A DNA stretch of 64,000 nucleotides from Pseudomonas sp. LBUM920 (GTDB lineage Bacteria; Pseudomonadota; Gammaproteobacteria; Pseudomonadales; Pseudomonadaceae). The position numbers and the translations under genes were made by a program. The notes beneath the pieces were generated by a model. It was not told the DNA's origin. It worked only from the letters and a program-made list of their open reading frames with translations, and searched no databases. How positions within the stretch are numbered: position 1 is the stretch's first letter; the number at the start of each line of letters is the position of its first letter. The stretch spans positions 3,205,501 to 3,269,500 of the forward strand of contig NZ_CP027762.1 in NCBI RefSeq assembly GCF_003852315.1, given 5' to 3'. This document shows, one piece after another, positions 25,880-34,424 of the stretch.

Positions 25880-26222
25880 AGCCGTCAAACGGGGTCATGT
25901 ACACTGCGCCGAACGGGTCCAGGCGCTTGCGGATCTCGGCATCCGGCGTGCCGTACACCACCAGGCTGGTGATGCTGCACAGTTCCAGGAAGCGCTGGCC
26001 GAAGGGTGCAAACGTGGTGTCGACGTGGCTGACCACGGCATCAGCGTGGTAGCGCTCGAGGATATGCACGGTGCGGGTATCCTCATTTGCGCTGTATTCG
26101 TAAATCAGGGTGCCGGGCTCGGCACGGGTGGCCGTGACGATGGTGGCGATCAGTGCCTTGAATTCGGCGAACGCTGCGGGCTGTACTTCAAGGGTAAACA
26201 AACAGGAAATATAAGGGTGCAT
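25779..26222 (-). CDS. Antibiotic-biosynthesis-monooxygenase (ABM) fold protein, C-terminally extended
   Basis: 147 residues. The first ~114 form a dimeric ferredoxin-like ABM domain, as in YgiN-type quinol monooxygenases: FTLEVQPAAFAEFKALIATIVTATRAEPGTLIYEYSANEDTRTVHILERYHADAVVSHVDT. The last ~33 residues (from SRQTAESPAPNSRATSSPH) are low complexity and are encoded exactly where the opposite strand codes the 3' end of the flavin monooxygenase, so the ancestral stop was probably lost. It follows a tautomerase gene by 50 bases on the same strand and is divergent from a LysR regulator. A role in quinone or small-ring oxidation is inference. Confidence 0.8.
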   Translation of the reverse strand: MHPYISCLFTLEVQPAAFAEFKALIATIVTATRAEPGTLIYEYSANEDTRTVHILERYHADAVVSHVDTTFAPFGQRFLELCSITSLVVYGTPDAEIRKRLDPFGAVYMTPFDGFSRQTAESPAPNSRATSSPHTPCDTPHAPAATV

Positions 26223-26272
26223 GCTGGGTTTCCGTCAGGGGCGCCAGGCGGCGCCTGTTGAGTGGGAGGCGC

Positions 26273-26470
26273 TCAAGACTTGTCGGGGGCGCCTGCGAAG
26301 AGTTTGCCGGCACCGGCCCAATCGGACGGCGCAACGTCTTCAAAAATGACGTAGATGTAATTGGCATCAGTACCGGTGTGTTTGACGATGCTTTCGGTGA
26401 TGTCGGCGGCAACTGCGGCTTTCTGCGCGTGTTCTTTACCTTCGAACCAGCTCACTCGTACGACGGGCAT
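26273..26470 (-). CDS. 4-oxalocrotonate tautomerase-family protein
   Basis: 65 residues. After Met removal the protein begins PVVRVSWFEGK, with the catalytic amino-terminal proline of the tautomerase superfamily; YIYVIFEDVAPSDWAGAGKLF resembles the C-terminal beta-hairpin. There is a good AGAGGAA ribosome site. It forms an operon with the ABM-fold protein and is divergent from the LysR gene at 26621, which carries a dyad in its promoter. A paralogue of similar wording lies at 63558-63752. The natural substrate is unknown. Confidence 0.88.
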   Translation of the reverse strand: MPVVRVSWFEGKEHAQKAAVAADITESIVKHTGTDANYIYVIFEDVAPSDWAGAGKLFAGAPDKS

Positions 26471-26579
26471 GACGTATTCCTCTTGAGAGATTGGTCTGGG
26501 AGCAGTGCGCCATGTGCACCGCTATGTGACTGAGGCCATCCTACTGTTGAGCAAGCTGGCGATAAACGGCCTCTGGCTA

Positions 26580-26595
26580 TAGTCTGGGTAGACTA
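26580..26595. promoter_or_regulatory. TAGTCT-GGGT-AGACTA dyad, candidate LysR operator
   Basis: Perfect six-base arms with a four-base spacer, 26 bases before the LysR start and in the divergent region to the tautomerase operon. This is the usual place for a LysR-type activation and self-repression site. Confidence 0.5.
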
Positions 26596-26620
26596 AAACT
26601 CTACAATCAGCGAGTGCGGC

Positions 26621-27526
26621 ATGGTCCCTATCGATTCCTTCCAGGGTGTTATCACCTTTGTCGTCGCCGCGCGTTCGGCCAGCTTCACACAGGCTGCGGA
26701 GCGCTTGGGCCTGTCGAAATCTGCCGTGGGCAAAGCCATCGCACGGCTTGAAGAGCGCTTGGGCACGCAGCTGTTTCATCGCACCACGCGGCGAATTTCC
26801 CTCACCGCCGATGGCGAGGCTTACTACCTGGCGTGCTCTACGGCACTGGAAGAAATCGGCACCGCCGAAAGTGGCTTGGGCCCCAATGGGGGTGAGCCTT
26901 CGGGGCGCTTGCGTGTCGATGTGCCGGTGGCTTTCGGTCGTCGCGTGGTTGCGCCCTTGCTGTTCGAGATCGCCAATAAATACCCCGCGCTGCAATTGAG
27001 CCTGACGTTTTCCGACCACTTGGTGGACCCGTTCGAAGAGGGGATTGATTTGCTGGTGCGCTTCGGCGAATTGCCGGACACCAGTGGGCTGGTAGCGCGG
27101 CGGTTGACGCGCCAACGCTGGGCCATTTGTGCCGCGCCCGGTTACCTGGCACGGTTTGGAATGCCTCAAACCCTTGAAGACCTAAGCCATCACCGCTGCA
27201 TTGTCGGGCATCGACGTGGCCAGCCTTTGGCCTGGCGAGTCATGCAGGCAGGGCGTACGCAGTGGTACGCGCCTCCCGCCGCGCATCAGATTGGCGATGG
27301 CGAAGCCATGATTCTGGCGGCGGTTGCCGGCACTGGCCTGTGCCAGATGCCGCGCAGCCTGTTCCAGGACGATATCGACGCGGGGCGCCTGGTTGAGGTG
27401 CTGCACACCTACGAACCGGAAGCCGTTGATGTACATGCCGTGTGGCCGAAGGTATCGCACTTGCGGCCGAAGGTGAGGTACGTGGTGGATGAGCTGGTCA
27501 AGCGGTGTGCGCAGTGGCCGTTGTAG
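26621..27526 (+). CDS. LysR-family transcriptional regulator
   Basis: 301 residues. The winged-helix domain is IDSFQGVITFVVAARSASFTQAAERLGLSKSAVGKAIARLEERLGTQLFHRTTRRISLTADGEAYY; the effector domain begins near residue 90 (GRLRVDVPVAFGRRVVAPLLFEIANKYPALQLSLTFSDHLVDPFEEGIDLLVRFGELPDTSGLVARRL). It is of the DsdC/PtxR-like CrgA subgroup. It is divergently transcribed from the tautomerase/ABM operon, which is its likely target. The effector is unknown. Confidence 0.92.
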   Translation: MVPIDSFQGVITFVVAARSASFTQAAERLGLSKSAVGKAIARLEERLGTQLFHRTTRRISLTADGEAYYLACSTALEEIGTAESGLGPNGGEPSGRLRVDVPVAFGRRVVAPLLFEIANKYPALQLSLTFSDHLVDPFEEGIDLLVRFGELPDTSGLVARRLTRQRWAICAAPGYLARFGMPQTLEDLSHHRCIVGHRRGQPLAWRVMQAGRTQWYAPPAAHQIGDGEAMILAAVAGTGLCQMPRSLFQDDIDAGRLVEVLHTYEPEAVDVHAVWPKVSHLRPKVRYVVDELVKRCAQWPL

Positions 27527-27534
27527 GTGAATAA

Positions 27535-27690
27535 AACCGCAATCGACTTTTCGACCGGCTTACTTCATTCGTGCCTGGTCGGTCAGCTCAGACCGGTGTG
27601 CTTGAACCTGCCAACGCCAATTACCTCATGCGCAGTTTCCGCGTGCTGCGCGGTGTGCAAGGAGGCGATCAGCGACCGCTCAGGCGATAG
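27535..27690 (+). pseudogene. Possible gene remnant of unknown family
   Basis: Reading from after an in-frame TAA at 27532 to TAG 27688-27690 gives about 51 residues including PGRSAQTGVLEPANANYLMR, then SFRVLRGVQGGDQRPLRR. It has the look of a protein C-terminus but no start codon with a ribosome site, and I do not recognise the family. It may be chance. The rest of the 302-base gap is promoter DNA of the cdd operon. Confidence 0.2.
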
Positions 27691-27766
27691 GTGGTGCGCT
27701 GCAATTGCGCGGGCATCATGAACGTGCGTTCACAGGTGCAGAAAAAGATTGAATATTCACATCAAT

Positions 27767-27782
27767 TGTTATTTAAATAACA
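27767..27782. promoter_or_regulatory. Perfect 16-bp AT-rich palindrome before the nucleoside operon
   Basis: TGTTATTTAAATAACA, fully self-complementary, 48 bases upstream of the cytidine deaminase start. It is a candidate operator for a DeoR/LacI/GntR-type nucleoside repressor. No such regulator gene lies in the window. Confidence 0.5.
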
Positions 27783-27829
27783 CCACAATAGCGTCACGAC
27801 CGCCCTGGACGTGCTCGCAATAAGATGGG

Positions 27830-28240
27830 ATGACCCTGTGCATGACAATTGAAGAGCGTTTGATGGAACAGGCAAAGCGTGCCGCCCAGAGCACGTACTC
27901 GCCTTACTCCCATTTCCCCGTGGGCGCGGCATTGCTGACTGCCGACGGTGAGGTGGTGCAGGGTTGCAACGTGGAGAACATCTCCTACGGGCTGACCAAC
28001 TGTGCCGAGCGCAGCGCCTTGTTCAGCGCTATCAGCCAGGGCCATGCCCCGCGCAGTTTCAAAGCCATGGCTGTTTATGCACCCAACGTTTCACTGATAA
28101 GCCCTTGCGGTGCCTGCCGCCAGGTGATGCTGGAGTTGATGGCCAAGGATGCGGTGGTGATCTGTCAGGGCAGTGACCCGGCCGCCACGCGCACCTGGAC
28201 CCTGGAGCAATTGCTGCCGGGCGCCTTCGACGCTTTCTAA
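27830..28240 (+). CDS. cdd: Cytidine deaminase
   Basis: 136 residues, the short homotetrameric type (as in Bacillus), converting cytidine and deoxycytidine to uridine and deoxyuridine in the cytoplasm. Zinc and catalytic motifs are complete: NCAERSALFSAI (Cys and catalytic Glu) and SPCGACRQVMLEL (two Cys). YSPYSHFPVGAALLTADGEVVQGCNVENISYGL is the substrate pocket, and EQLLPGAFDAF is the usual C-terminus. The start may be ATG 27830 or ATG 27842; neither has a strong ribosome site. It is the first gene of a salvage operon with a nucleoside transporter, deoA and deoB. Confidence 0.95.
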   Translation: MTLCMTIEERLMEQAKRAAQSTYSPYSHFPVGAALLTADGEVVQGCNVENISYGLTNCAERSALFSAISQGHAPRSFKAMAVYAPNVSLISPCGACRQVMLELMAKDAVVICQGSDPAATRTWTLEQLLPGAFDAF

Positions 28241-28294
28241 TCCTGGGCAGGCCTTCGAGTCTGCATTCGCGTGGTCCATTGTTGAGACGCCTGC

Positions 28295-29560
28295 ATGATC
28301 AGTCTTGTCGGAATAGCGACGCTTATTCTCATTGCCATTGCTTTATCTCATCAACGACGCTCGATCAACTGGCGCACGGTTTCGGTGGCGTTTTTGATCC
28401 AGGTCTTGATCGGCGCGTTTGCGCTTTACGTGCCGTGGGGCCAGACGGTGCTCGCCTCGCTGTCGGGGGCGGTGGCGTCGCTGCAGCTTTACGCTAACAA
28501 AGGCATCGAGTTTCTGTTCGGCGGCCTGAGCTCGCCGCACATGTTTGAAGTGTTCGGCAGTGGTGGTTTTGTGTTCGCCATCCGGGTGTTGCCGATGATC
28601 GTGTTCTTCGGCAGTTTTATCTCGGTGCTGTATTACATCGGCGTGATGGGCTGGATCATTCGGCTGGTGGGCGGCACTTTGCGCCTGTTGCTGGGCACCA
28701 GCCGCATCGAGTCGATGGTGGTGACCTCGGCGATTTTCATCGGCCAGTCGGAAGTGCCGCTGGTGGTACGGCCCTTCATTGCCAAGCTGACGCGCTCTGA
28801 GTTGTTCGCGGTGATGGTCGGTGGTTTCGCCGCCGTGGCCGGCTCGGTGCTGCTGGGGTATGCCGGGCTGGGCGTGGAGCTCAAGTACCTGATCGCGGCG
28901 TGCTTCATGTCGGCACCGGGCGCTCTGTTGATGGCCAAACTCATGGAGCCGGAAACCGAAGCCGCCCGCACCGAACAGGTGATCGAGGAGCTGGGCCAGG
29001 CCGAGAATCGCCCCACCAATATCATCGACGCCGCCGCCGATGGCGCCCAGGTTGGCTTGCGCCTGGCCTTGTCGGTGGGTGCCATGCTGCTGGCATTTAT
29101 CGCGTTGATTGCGCTGTTCAACGGGCTTCTGGGCTGGGCGGGCAACTGGTTTGGCTACCCGCAATTGACCTTGCAACTGGTCCTTGGGTACGTGCTGGCG
29201 CCCATCGCTTTTCTGCTCGGGGTGCCGTGGCATGAGGCGGTCATGGCCGGCGGTTTTATCGGCGAAAAACTGGTGCTCAACGAGTTTGTCGCCTACGCCG
29301 ATCTGGCCAACTATTTGACCCCGGCCAAAGCCGCCGAAGCCGGCGTGCCGCTGTTGTCGGTGCATACCCAGGTGATCGTCACCTTCGCCCTGTGCGGCTT
29401 TGCCAATCTGTCTTCGATTGCCATTCAACTGGGCGGCCTCACGGGTATCGCCCCGCAACGCCGTGAGGAACTCGCGCGGCTGGGCTTGCGGGCGATGATC
29501 GGCGGCACGCTTTCTAACCTGATGAGCGCGGCGATTGTCGGCTTTTTCATTTCGCTGTAA
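28295..29560 (+). CDS. NupC-type concentrative nucleoside transporter
   Basis: 421 residues, ten or so membrane helices. Family blocks: MISLVGIATLILIAIALSHQRRSINWRTV, FGSGGFVFAIRVLPMIVFFGSFISVLYYIGVM, ESMVVTSAIFIGQSEVPLVVRPFIAKLTRSELFAVMVGGFAAVAGSVLLGYAGLG (the QSE nucleoside-binding loop) and PWHEAVMAGGFIGEKLVLNEFVAYADL. It imports pyrimidine and purine nucleosides with protons or sodium across the inner membrane. It lies 54 bases after cdd and 10 before deoA, clearly one operon. Whether it follows the NupC or NupX preference is not readable. Confidence 0.93.
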   Translation: MISLVGIATLILIAIALSHQRRSINWRTVSVAFLIQVLIGAFALYVPWGQTVLASLSGAVASLQLYANKGIEFLFGGLSSPHMFEVFGSGGFVFAIRVLPMIVFFGSFISVLYYIGVMGWIIRLVGGTLRLLLGTSRIESMVVTSAIFIGQSEVPLVVRPFIAKLTRSELFAVMVGGFAAVAGSVLLGYAGLGVELKYLIAACFMSAPGALLMAKLMEPETEAARTEQVIEELGQAENRPTNIIDAAADGAQVGLRLALSVGAMLLAFIALIALFNGLLGWAGNWFGYPQLTLQLVLGYVLAPIAFLLGVPWHEAVMAGGFIGEKLVLNEFVAYADLANYLTPAKAAEAGVPLLSVHTQVIVTFALCGFANLSSIAIQLGGLTGIAPQRREELARLGLRAMIGGTLSNLMSAAIVGFFISL

Positions 29561-29570
29561 GGAGCACAGT

Positions 29571-30878
29571 ATGTGGTTGCCACAAGAAGTGATTCGGCGT
29601 AAGCGCGACGGGCACGCCCTGGCCGCAATGGACATTCAACGCTTTGTCGCCGGCATTGCCGACGCCAGCCTCAGCGATGGGCAGGTGGCGGCGTTCGCCA
29701 TGGCGGTGTTCATCAAGGGCATGGACGTGAGCGAACGCCTGGCCTTGACCGAGGCGATGCGCGATTCCGGCCAAGTGCTGAAATGGGACCTGCCGGGGCC
29801 GGTCGTGGACAAGCATTCCACCGGTGGCGTCGGCGACATGATCAGCTTGCTGCTCGCGCCGTTGCTGGCGGCCTGCGGTTGCTACGTGCCAATGATTTCC
29901 GGGCGTGGGCTGGGCCATACCGGCGGCACCCTGGACAAGCTCGAGAGCATTCCCGGTTACGACTGCCAACCCAGCCCCGAACGCCTGCACGCGGTGGTGG
30001 CCGACGTCGGTTGCGCCATCATCGGCCAGACCGCCAACCTGGCGCCGGCGGACAAGCGCTTGTATGTGATCCGCGATGTGACCGGGTCGGTGGAGTCAAT
30101 TGACCTGATCACCGCGTCGATCCTCGGCAAAAAACTCGCCGCCGGCCTCGACGTACTGATCATGGATGTGAAAACCGGCAACGGCGCCTTCATGGCCGAG
30201 CCGGAACAGGCACGCGAACTGGCCGCCAGCATCGTCGCGGTGGCCAACGGTGCCGGGGTCAATACCCGCGCACTGATCACCGACATGAATCAACCGCTGG
30301 CCCGCAGTGCCGGCAACGCCCTGGAGGTTGCCGAAGCAGTCGCCTTGCTCAAGGGCGAGGTGCGCAGCGAGCGCCTGTGGGCGGTGACCCTGGCGCTGGC
30401 CACCCAGGCATTGACGATGGCCGGTTTGGCGCGGGATGACGCCCAGGCCCGTGATCAATTGCTTCAGGCCTGGCAGAGCGGGGCAGCCTTGCAGCGCTTC
30501 GAGCAAATGGTCGTCGCTCTGGGCGGCCCGCCGGGCTTCACGGCAAACCCTGAAGCGCATTTACCCAAGGCCGCCGTGTCGGTGCCGGTGTGGGCCGAGG
30601 AAGAGGGCTGCGTTACCGAGATCGATACCCGGGCGGTGGGCCTGGCAGTGGTGGCATTGGGCGGTGGGCGCAGTCATCCCGACGACGTGCTGGACTTGTC
30701 CGTGGGCTTCAGCGAGTTGGCCTTTGTTGGTGAACAGGTGAACGCGCAACGGCCGCTGGGCTGGGTTCACGCGCGCAATCCAGAGCAGGCCGCGCAGGGC
30801 GCATCCGCCTTGCGCGCCGCCTATCGGTTGGGCGGCTCGAGCCTGGCCGCACGTAATTTGATCCAGGACATCCTATGA
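29571..30878 (+). CDS. deoA: Thymidine phosphorylase
   Basis: 435 residues, close to the E. coli DeoA length (440). It converts thymidine or deoxyuridine plus phosphate to free base and deoxyribose 1-phosphate. Seen: PQEVIRRKRDGHALA, the phosphate loop VDKHSTGGVGD, the substrate loop MISGRGLGHTGGTLDKLESIPGY, and DVKTGNGAFM. The start is ATG 29571 with a perfect TAAGGAG 7 bases upstream, immediately after the transporter stop. The last four bases (ATGA) overlap the deoB start, coupling translation. Confidence 0.96.
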   Translation: MWLPQEVIRRKRDGHALAAMDIQRFVAGIADASLSDGQVAAFAMAVFIKGMDVSERLALTEAMRDSGQVLKWDLPGPVVDKHSTGGVGDMISLLLAPLLAACGCYVPMISGRGLGHTGGTLDKLESIPGYDCQPSPERLHAVVADVGCAIIGQTANLAPADKRLYVIRDVTGSVESIDLITASILGKKLAAGLDVLIMDVKTGNGAFMAEPEQARELAASIVAVANGAGVNTRALITDMNQPLARSAGNALEVAEAVALLKGEVRSERLWAVTLALATQALTMAGLARDDAQARDQLLQAWQSGAALQRFEQMVVALGGPPGFTANPEAHLPKAAVSVPVWAEEEGCVTEIDTRAVGLAVVALGGGRSHPDDVLDLSVGFSELAFVGEQVNAQRPLGWVHARNPEQAAQGASALRAAYRLGGSSLAARNLIQDIL

Positions 30879-32107
30879 GCAAAGCCATCGTATTGGTGCT
30901 GGACTCGTTGGGTATCGGCGCCAGTGCCGACGCTGCTGTTTTTGGCGATACCGGCGCCGACACCTTGCGCCATATCGCCCAGGCGTGTGCCCGCGGTGGG
31001 GCCGATGGGCCACTGCGCCGGGGGCCGCTGTGGCTGCCAAATCTGGGTCGCCTGGGCCTGGGCGCCGCCGCCGCGGCCAGCGGTGACGGACCGTTGCCGG
31101 GCCACTGGGGCGACGCTGCCCCGGTCGGCGCCTACGGCCATGCGCGCGAGCAATCCTCAGGCAAGGACACACCGTCCGGGCATTGGGAAATGATGGGCGT
31201 GCCGGTGTTGTTCGACTGGGGGTATTTCGAGCGGCCGGTCGAGTCGTTTCCGCCCAAGCTGCTGGCCGACCTGATTGAGCGGGCCGGGTTGCCGGGTGTT
31301 TTGGGTAATTGCCATGCCTCGGGCACTACGGTGCTGGACGAATTGGGCGAAGCACACATCCGCAGCCGGCAACCGATTTGCTACACCTCGGCCGACAGCG
31401 TGATGCAGATCGCCGCCCATGAAGGCCATTTCGGGCTGGATGAGCTGTACCGGGTGTGTGAAATCGCGCGCGATTTGTGTGATGAATACACCGTCGGCAG
31501 GGTCATTGCCCGGCCGTTCACCGGCGAGCACGCGGGCGAGTTTCGACGCACCGGCAATCGTCGCGACTACACGGTGCCACCGCCGTCGCCGACGCTGCTG
31601 GATCAGTTGTGCGAAGCCGGCGGCAGCGTGCAGGCGGTGGGCAAGATCGGCGATATCTTCGCGCACCGCGGCATCAGCCGGTTGTACAAGGCAGATGGTA
31701 ACGACGCGCTGTTCGATGCCACGCTCAAGGCTTACCAGCAGGCGCCGGACAACAGCCTGGTGTTCGCCAATTTCGTCGACTTCGACATGCTCTACGGGCA
31801 CCGTCGCGACTTGGCCGGCTACGCTGCCGCGCTGGAAGCGTTCGACCGCAGGCTGCCGGAATTATTGGCGTTGATGGACCCACAGACGTTGCTGATCATC
31901 AGCGCCGACCACGGTTGCGACCCATCGCGTCCGGGCAGCGATCATACCCGTGAGCATGTGCCGGTCTTGGCTTTTGGGGCAGGCGTTGCGGCTGGCTGGC
32001 TGGGCGAGCGCGGCAGCTTTGCCGATATCGGCCAGACGCTGGCGGCACATTTGGGCTTGGCGCCGTTGGCGTGGGGGACCTCGTTTCTGCTGAAGGGTCA
32101 CCCTTGA
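30875..32107 (+). CDS. deoB: Phosphopentomutase
   Basis: 410 residues, alkaline-phosphatase-superfamily metalloenzyme that interconverts (deoxy)ribose 1- and 5-phosphate. Metal and catalytic motifs: VLDSLGIGASADA at the N-terminus, SSGKDTPSGHWEMMG with the phosphorylated Thr region, NFVDFDMLYGHRRD, and ISADHGCDPSRPGSDHTREHVP. It follows deoA with an ATGA overlap. deoC (deoxyribose-phosphate aldolase) and deoD are not in the window, so the deoxyribose 5-phosphate must be consumed by an aldolase encoded elsewhere, or the pathway feeds ribose phosphates. Confidence 0.95.
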   Translation: MSKAIVLVLDSLGIGASADAAVFGDTGADTLRHIAQACARGGADGPLRRGPLWLPNLGRLGLGAAAAASGDGPLPGHWGDAAPVGAYGHAREQSSGKDTPSGHWEMMGVPVLFDWGYFERPVESFPPKLLADLIERAGLPGVLGNCHASGTTVLDELGEAHIRSRQPICYTSADSVMQIAAHEGHFGLDELYRVCEIARDLCDEYTVGRVIARPFTGEHAGEFRRTGNRRDYTVPPPSPTLLDQLCEAGGSVQAVGKIGDIFAHRGISRLYKADGNDALFDATLKAYQQAPDNSLVFANFVDFDMLYGHRRDLAGYAAALEAFDRRLPELLALMDPQTLLIISADHGCDPSRPGSDHTREHVPVLAFGAGVAAGWLGERGSFADIGQTLAAHLGLAPLAWGTSFLLKGHP

Positions 32108-32292
32108 GTCCGCCTGGCACCCCGTGCTTTGGAATCGGGCGGGGTAGCTTGATGGCGGGTTTGCCAATTGTTCATCGACGCCTTCAGTAATGTCTGTTCA
32201 TATGGGCTCCGCACTCGATTCGCGTCGTCGCGCCAGGCGACTCCAGCGAACGAACAGAGCCCAATAAACCGCTACCAATCATTATGTGAAGT

Positions 32293-32910
32293 ATGAGTCG
32301 TCCACTGTTTGTTTCTCTCGATGGCCCCAAGGGCACTGGCAAAACCACGCTTTTGGAAGCCGTGACCCAAGTGCTGAGGGCAGACAAGCAAAAGGTGATC
32401 CGACTCAGCGAGCAAAAAAGCGACCCCTACAGGGCTGAAACCATGGCCCTGGTTAACACACTCGTCAGACACCCCAGCCGGGAGTTGGAGCTGAGGGTGT
32501 GTGAGCGCTTTGCTGACAGCCGTGCCTGGATTTCCCGCCACGTACTGGCCAGACAGCCCGCCGGTAGCATCATCTTGATTGATCGCTGGTACCCCTCTGA
32601 TGCAGCGTTTCGCCGGATCGTCGGGTTTGCAGACATTCTGCAGTTGAACATTGATCGAAACGTGCAAGTGCCCGACCTGCATGTCGGCGTGGTCACCGCC
32701 CCTGATATTTCTTGGGCGAGGGCAGCCGAGCGACGGCGTGGGCTGAGCAGTACTGTGATGCACAAGCTGGAAGAGCATGTCGCGTGTACTCAGGCGTTCG
32801 AGCGCGCGATGACCGATCACGGCTGGGTTTTATGCCGTAATGAAACAACGATCGAGGACGCCACGGCTCAGGTGGTTTCTGAGATCTACAGCGTCCTTCG
32901 ATGTTCGTAG
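32293..32910 (+). CDS. dTMP-kinase-like P-loop nucleoside/nucleotide kinase
   Basis: 205 residues. Walker A GPKGTGKTT at residues about 11-19; a DR motif in ILIDRWYPSDAAFRRIVGF, as in the DRxxxS segment of thymidylate kinases; a basic LID-like stretch WARAAERRRGLSSTVM. It diverges from housekeeping Tmk around the substrate loop, and its codon choice is less GC-biased than the deo genes. It starts 185 bases after deoB and ends 10 bases from the convergent phzG stop, so it marks the edge of the phenazine island. It may be a salvage kinase for deoxynucleotides or cargo of the island; neither is proven. Confidence 0.7.
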   Translation: MSRPLFVSLDGPKGTGKTTLLEAVTQVLRADKQKVIRLSEQKSDPYRAETMALVNTLVRHPSRELELRVCERFADSRAWISRHVLARQPAGSIILIDRWYPSDAAFRRIVGFADILQLNIDRNVQVPDLHVGVVTAPDISWARAAERRRGLSSTVMHKLEEHVACTQAFERAMTDHGWVLCRNETTIEDATAQVVSEIYSVLRCS

Positions 32911-32920
32911 TTTTGTGCAG

Positions 32921-33589
32921 TCAAGGCTGCAAACGCCGCACCCTCCAGCCCTTATCGCTGCGGTCATAGCGCAACCGCTCATGCAGCCGCTCTTGCCCAT
33001 TGCCCCAGAACTCCAGCGATTCAAGACGCAACTCGAACACACAATAGCCCTCAGGACGCGGCAGTGGACCTTGACCTTCGGCCAGTTCGCGAGCGGCGTT
33101 GCGCATGGCCTGAACATCCTGCAGTTCTTCGCTCTGGCGAGACACCGACGACATCGGATGCGTGGCATACGGGCGCTTGAGCCACGCCTCATCCGCCTTG
33201 GCATCCGGCAAGCGCACGGCCTGGCCATTGAAGATGATCTGCTGACTGGTTTCGCGCCAATACAGCACGCCCGACGCCCACGGGTTGTGGCTCAGCTCAC
33301 GGCCTTTCTGGCTGCCGGCATGGGTGCTGAACAACACCCCGGCGTCGCTGATCTCACTGATCACCACGATGCGCGTCGAGGGCCGGCCCTGGCCGTCGGC
33401 GGTGGCCAGCGCCAGCGCCTTGGGTTCGCGGATGCCTACGCGCCGTGCGCGCTCCAGCCAGTTGCGCAGCACGCTCATGGGGTCGGCGGGCAGTGTCTGG
33501 TACTCGGGGAAAGGTGCATCCAGTGTGCCGGTGAGGGATTCGGACATGCCTTTACCCAGCAGCGGCTTACCTTGTAATGAACTGTTCAT
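32921..33589 (-). CDS. phzG: Phenazine biosynthesis FMN-dependent oxidase PhzG
   Basis: 222 residues, same length as PhzG of P. fluorescens 2-79 as I recall it, with the identical MNSSLQGKPLLGKGMSESLTG type N-terminus. It is a pyridoxamine-phosphate-oxidase-fold flavoprotein that oxidises the unstable tricyclic intermediates to phenazine-1-carboxylic acid (PCA). FMN-binding segments: RPSTRIVVISEISDAGVLFSTHAGSQKGREL and GVLYWRETSQQIIFNGQAVRL; the C-terminal LRYDRSDKGWRVRRLQP is the usual PhzG ending. The ATG overlaps the phzF stop by 4 bases. It is the last gene of phzABCDEFG; no phenazine-modifying gene follows. Confidence 0.96.
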   Translation of the reverse strand: MNSSLQGKPLLGKGMSESLTGTLDAPFPEYQTLPADPMSVLRNWLERARRVGIREPKALALATADGQGRPSTRIVVISEISDAGVLFSTHAGSQKGRELSHNPWASGVLYWRETSQQIIFNGQAVRLPDAKADEAWLKRPYATHPMSSVSRQSEELQDVQAMRNAARELAEGQGPLPRPEGYCVFELRLESLEFWGNGQERLHERLRYDRSDKGWRVRRLQP

Positions 33590-34422
33590 AGCACGATGGT
33601 CCCCCGCCCGAAGGTGACGCCATTGCCGGAGACTTCGACGCGCGTCAGTTGATCGGCGCGGCCCTCAGCCCTGGCGAACATCAGGGAGGGGCGGCCGATT
33701 TCCACACCCTGCAAGATCTCCACCTGCTGGCCAAACTCGATCTGGCCATGGCGCGCCAAATGGATCGCCAACGGCCCGGCAGCCGAGCCGGTGGCCGCAT
33801 CCTCAACCACGCCGTAAGCCGGTGAGAACATCCGGCTGCGCCAACGCCGCCCGGCGCCGGCGAAACAGTTGATCGCCATGTCGTGAAAGCTCGACAGCGC
33901 ACGGTGGTCCGGATGCAGGGCCGACAAGGCCTGGATGTTCGGCAGGCCGACAAACACATGGCGCGGGCCGTTGTGATAGATCTCGATGGGAAAGGTCGAG
34001 TCGCTGATCCCCAGCGCCTCGAGCAATTCGGCATCGCGGCCCAGGGCCGTCCAGGTCGGTATCGGCTGATCCATGCTGGCGGCGATCACGCTGCCGTTCT
34101 GGCGCTCCAGTTCAAAGGCGATGGTGCCCATCTGGGTTTCCAGGTACAGCCGGTGATTGTCGGTGTGCGCGCCCAGCGCGATGGCCGTCCCCAGCAACGG
34201 GTGGCCGGCAAAGGGCAGTTCGTTGACCGGGGTGAAAATCCGGATCAGCGCATCACCGCCGTTGCGTGGCTTGAGCACGAAGGTGGTTTCCGACAGGTTC
34301 ATTTCTCGGGCGATGCGTTGCATTTGCGGCGCCGGCAAATCATCGGCGTCGAAGAACACCGCGACCGGGTTGCCTTCCAGCGGGACGCTGGCGAAGGCAT
34401 CGATGATGACGTAGTGGTGCAT
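33586..34422 (-). CDS. phzF: trans-2,3-dihydro-3-hydroxyanthranilate isomerase PhzF
   Basis: 278 residues with the diaminopimelate-epimerase fold in two lobes. The catalytic acid Glu45 is present in the motif NLSETTFVL. Other PhzF signatures: VIIDAFASVPLEGNPVAVF, FTPVNELPFAGHPLLGTAIAL (GHP phosphate-free pocket), and the second-lobe DAATGSAAGPLAIHLARHG. It converts DHHA to the aminoketone that dimerises to the phenazine scaffold. The start is 2 bases after the phzE stop, and its end overlaps phzG by 4 bases. Confidence 0.97.
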   Translation of the reverse strand: MHHYVIIDAFASVPLEGNPVAVFFDADDLPAPQMQRIAREMNLSETTFVLKPRNGGDALIRIFTPVNELPFAGHPLLGTAIALGAHTDNHRLYLETQMGTIAFELERQNGSVIAASMDQPIPTWTALGRDAELLEALGISDSTFPIEIYHNGPRHVFVGLPNIQALSALHPDHRALSSFHDMAINCFAGAGRRWRSRMFSPAYGVVEDAATGSAAGPLAIHLARHGQIEFGQQVEILQGVEIGRPSLMFARAEGRADQLTRVEVSGNGVTFGRGTIVL

Positions 34423-34424
34423 GG

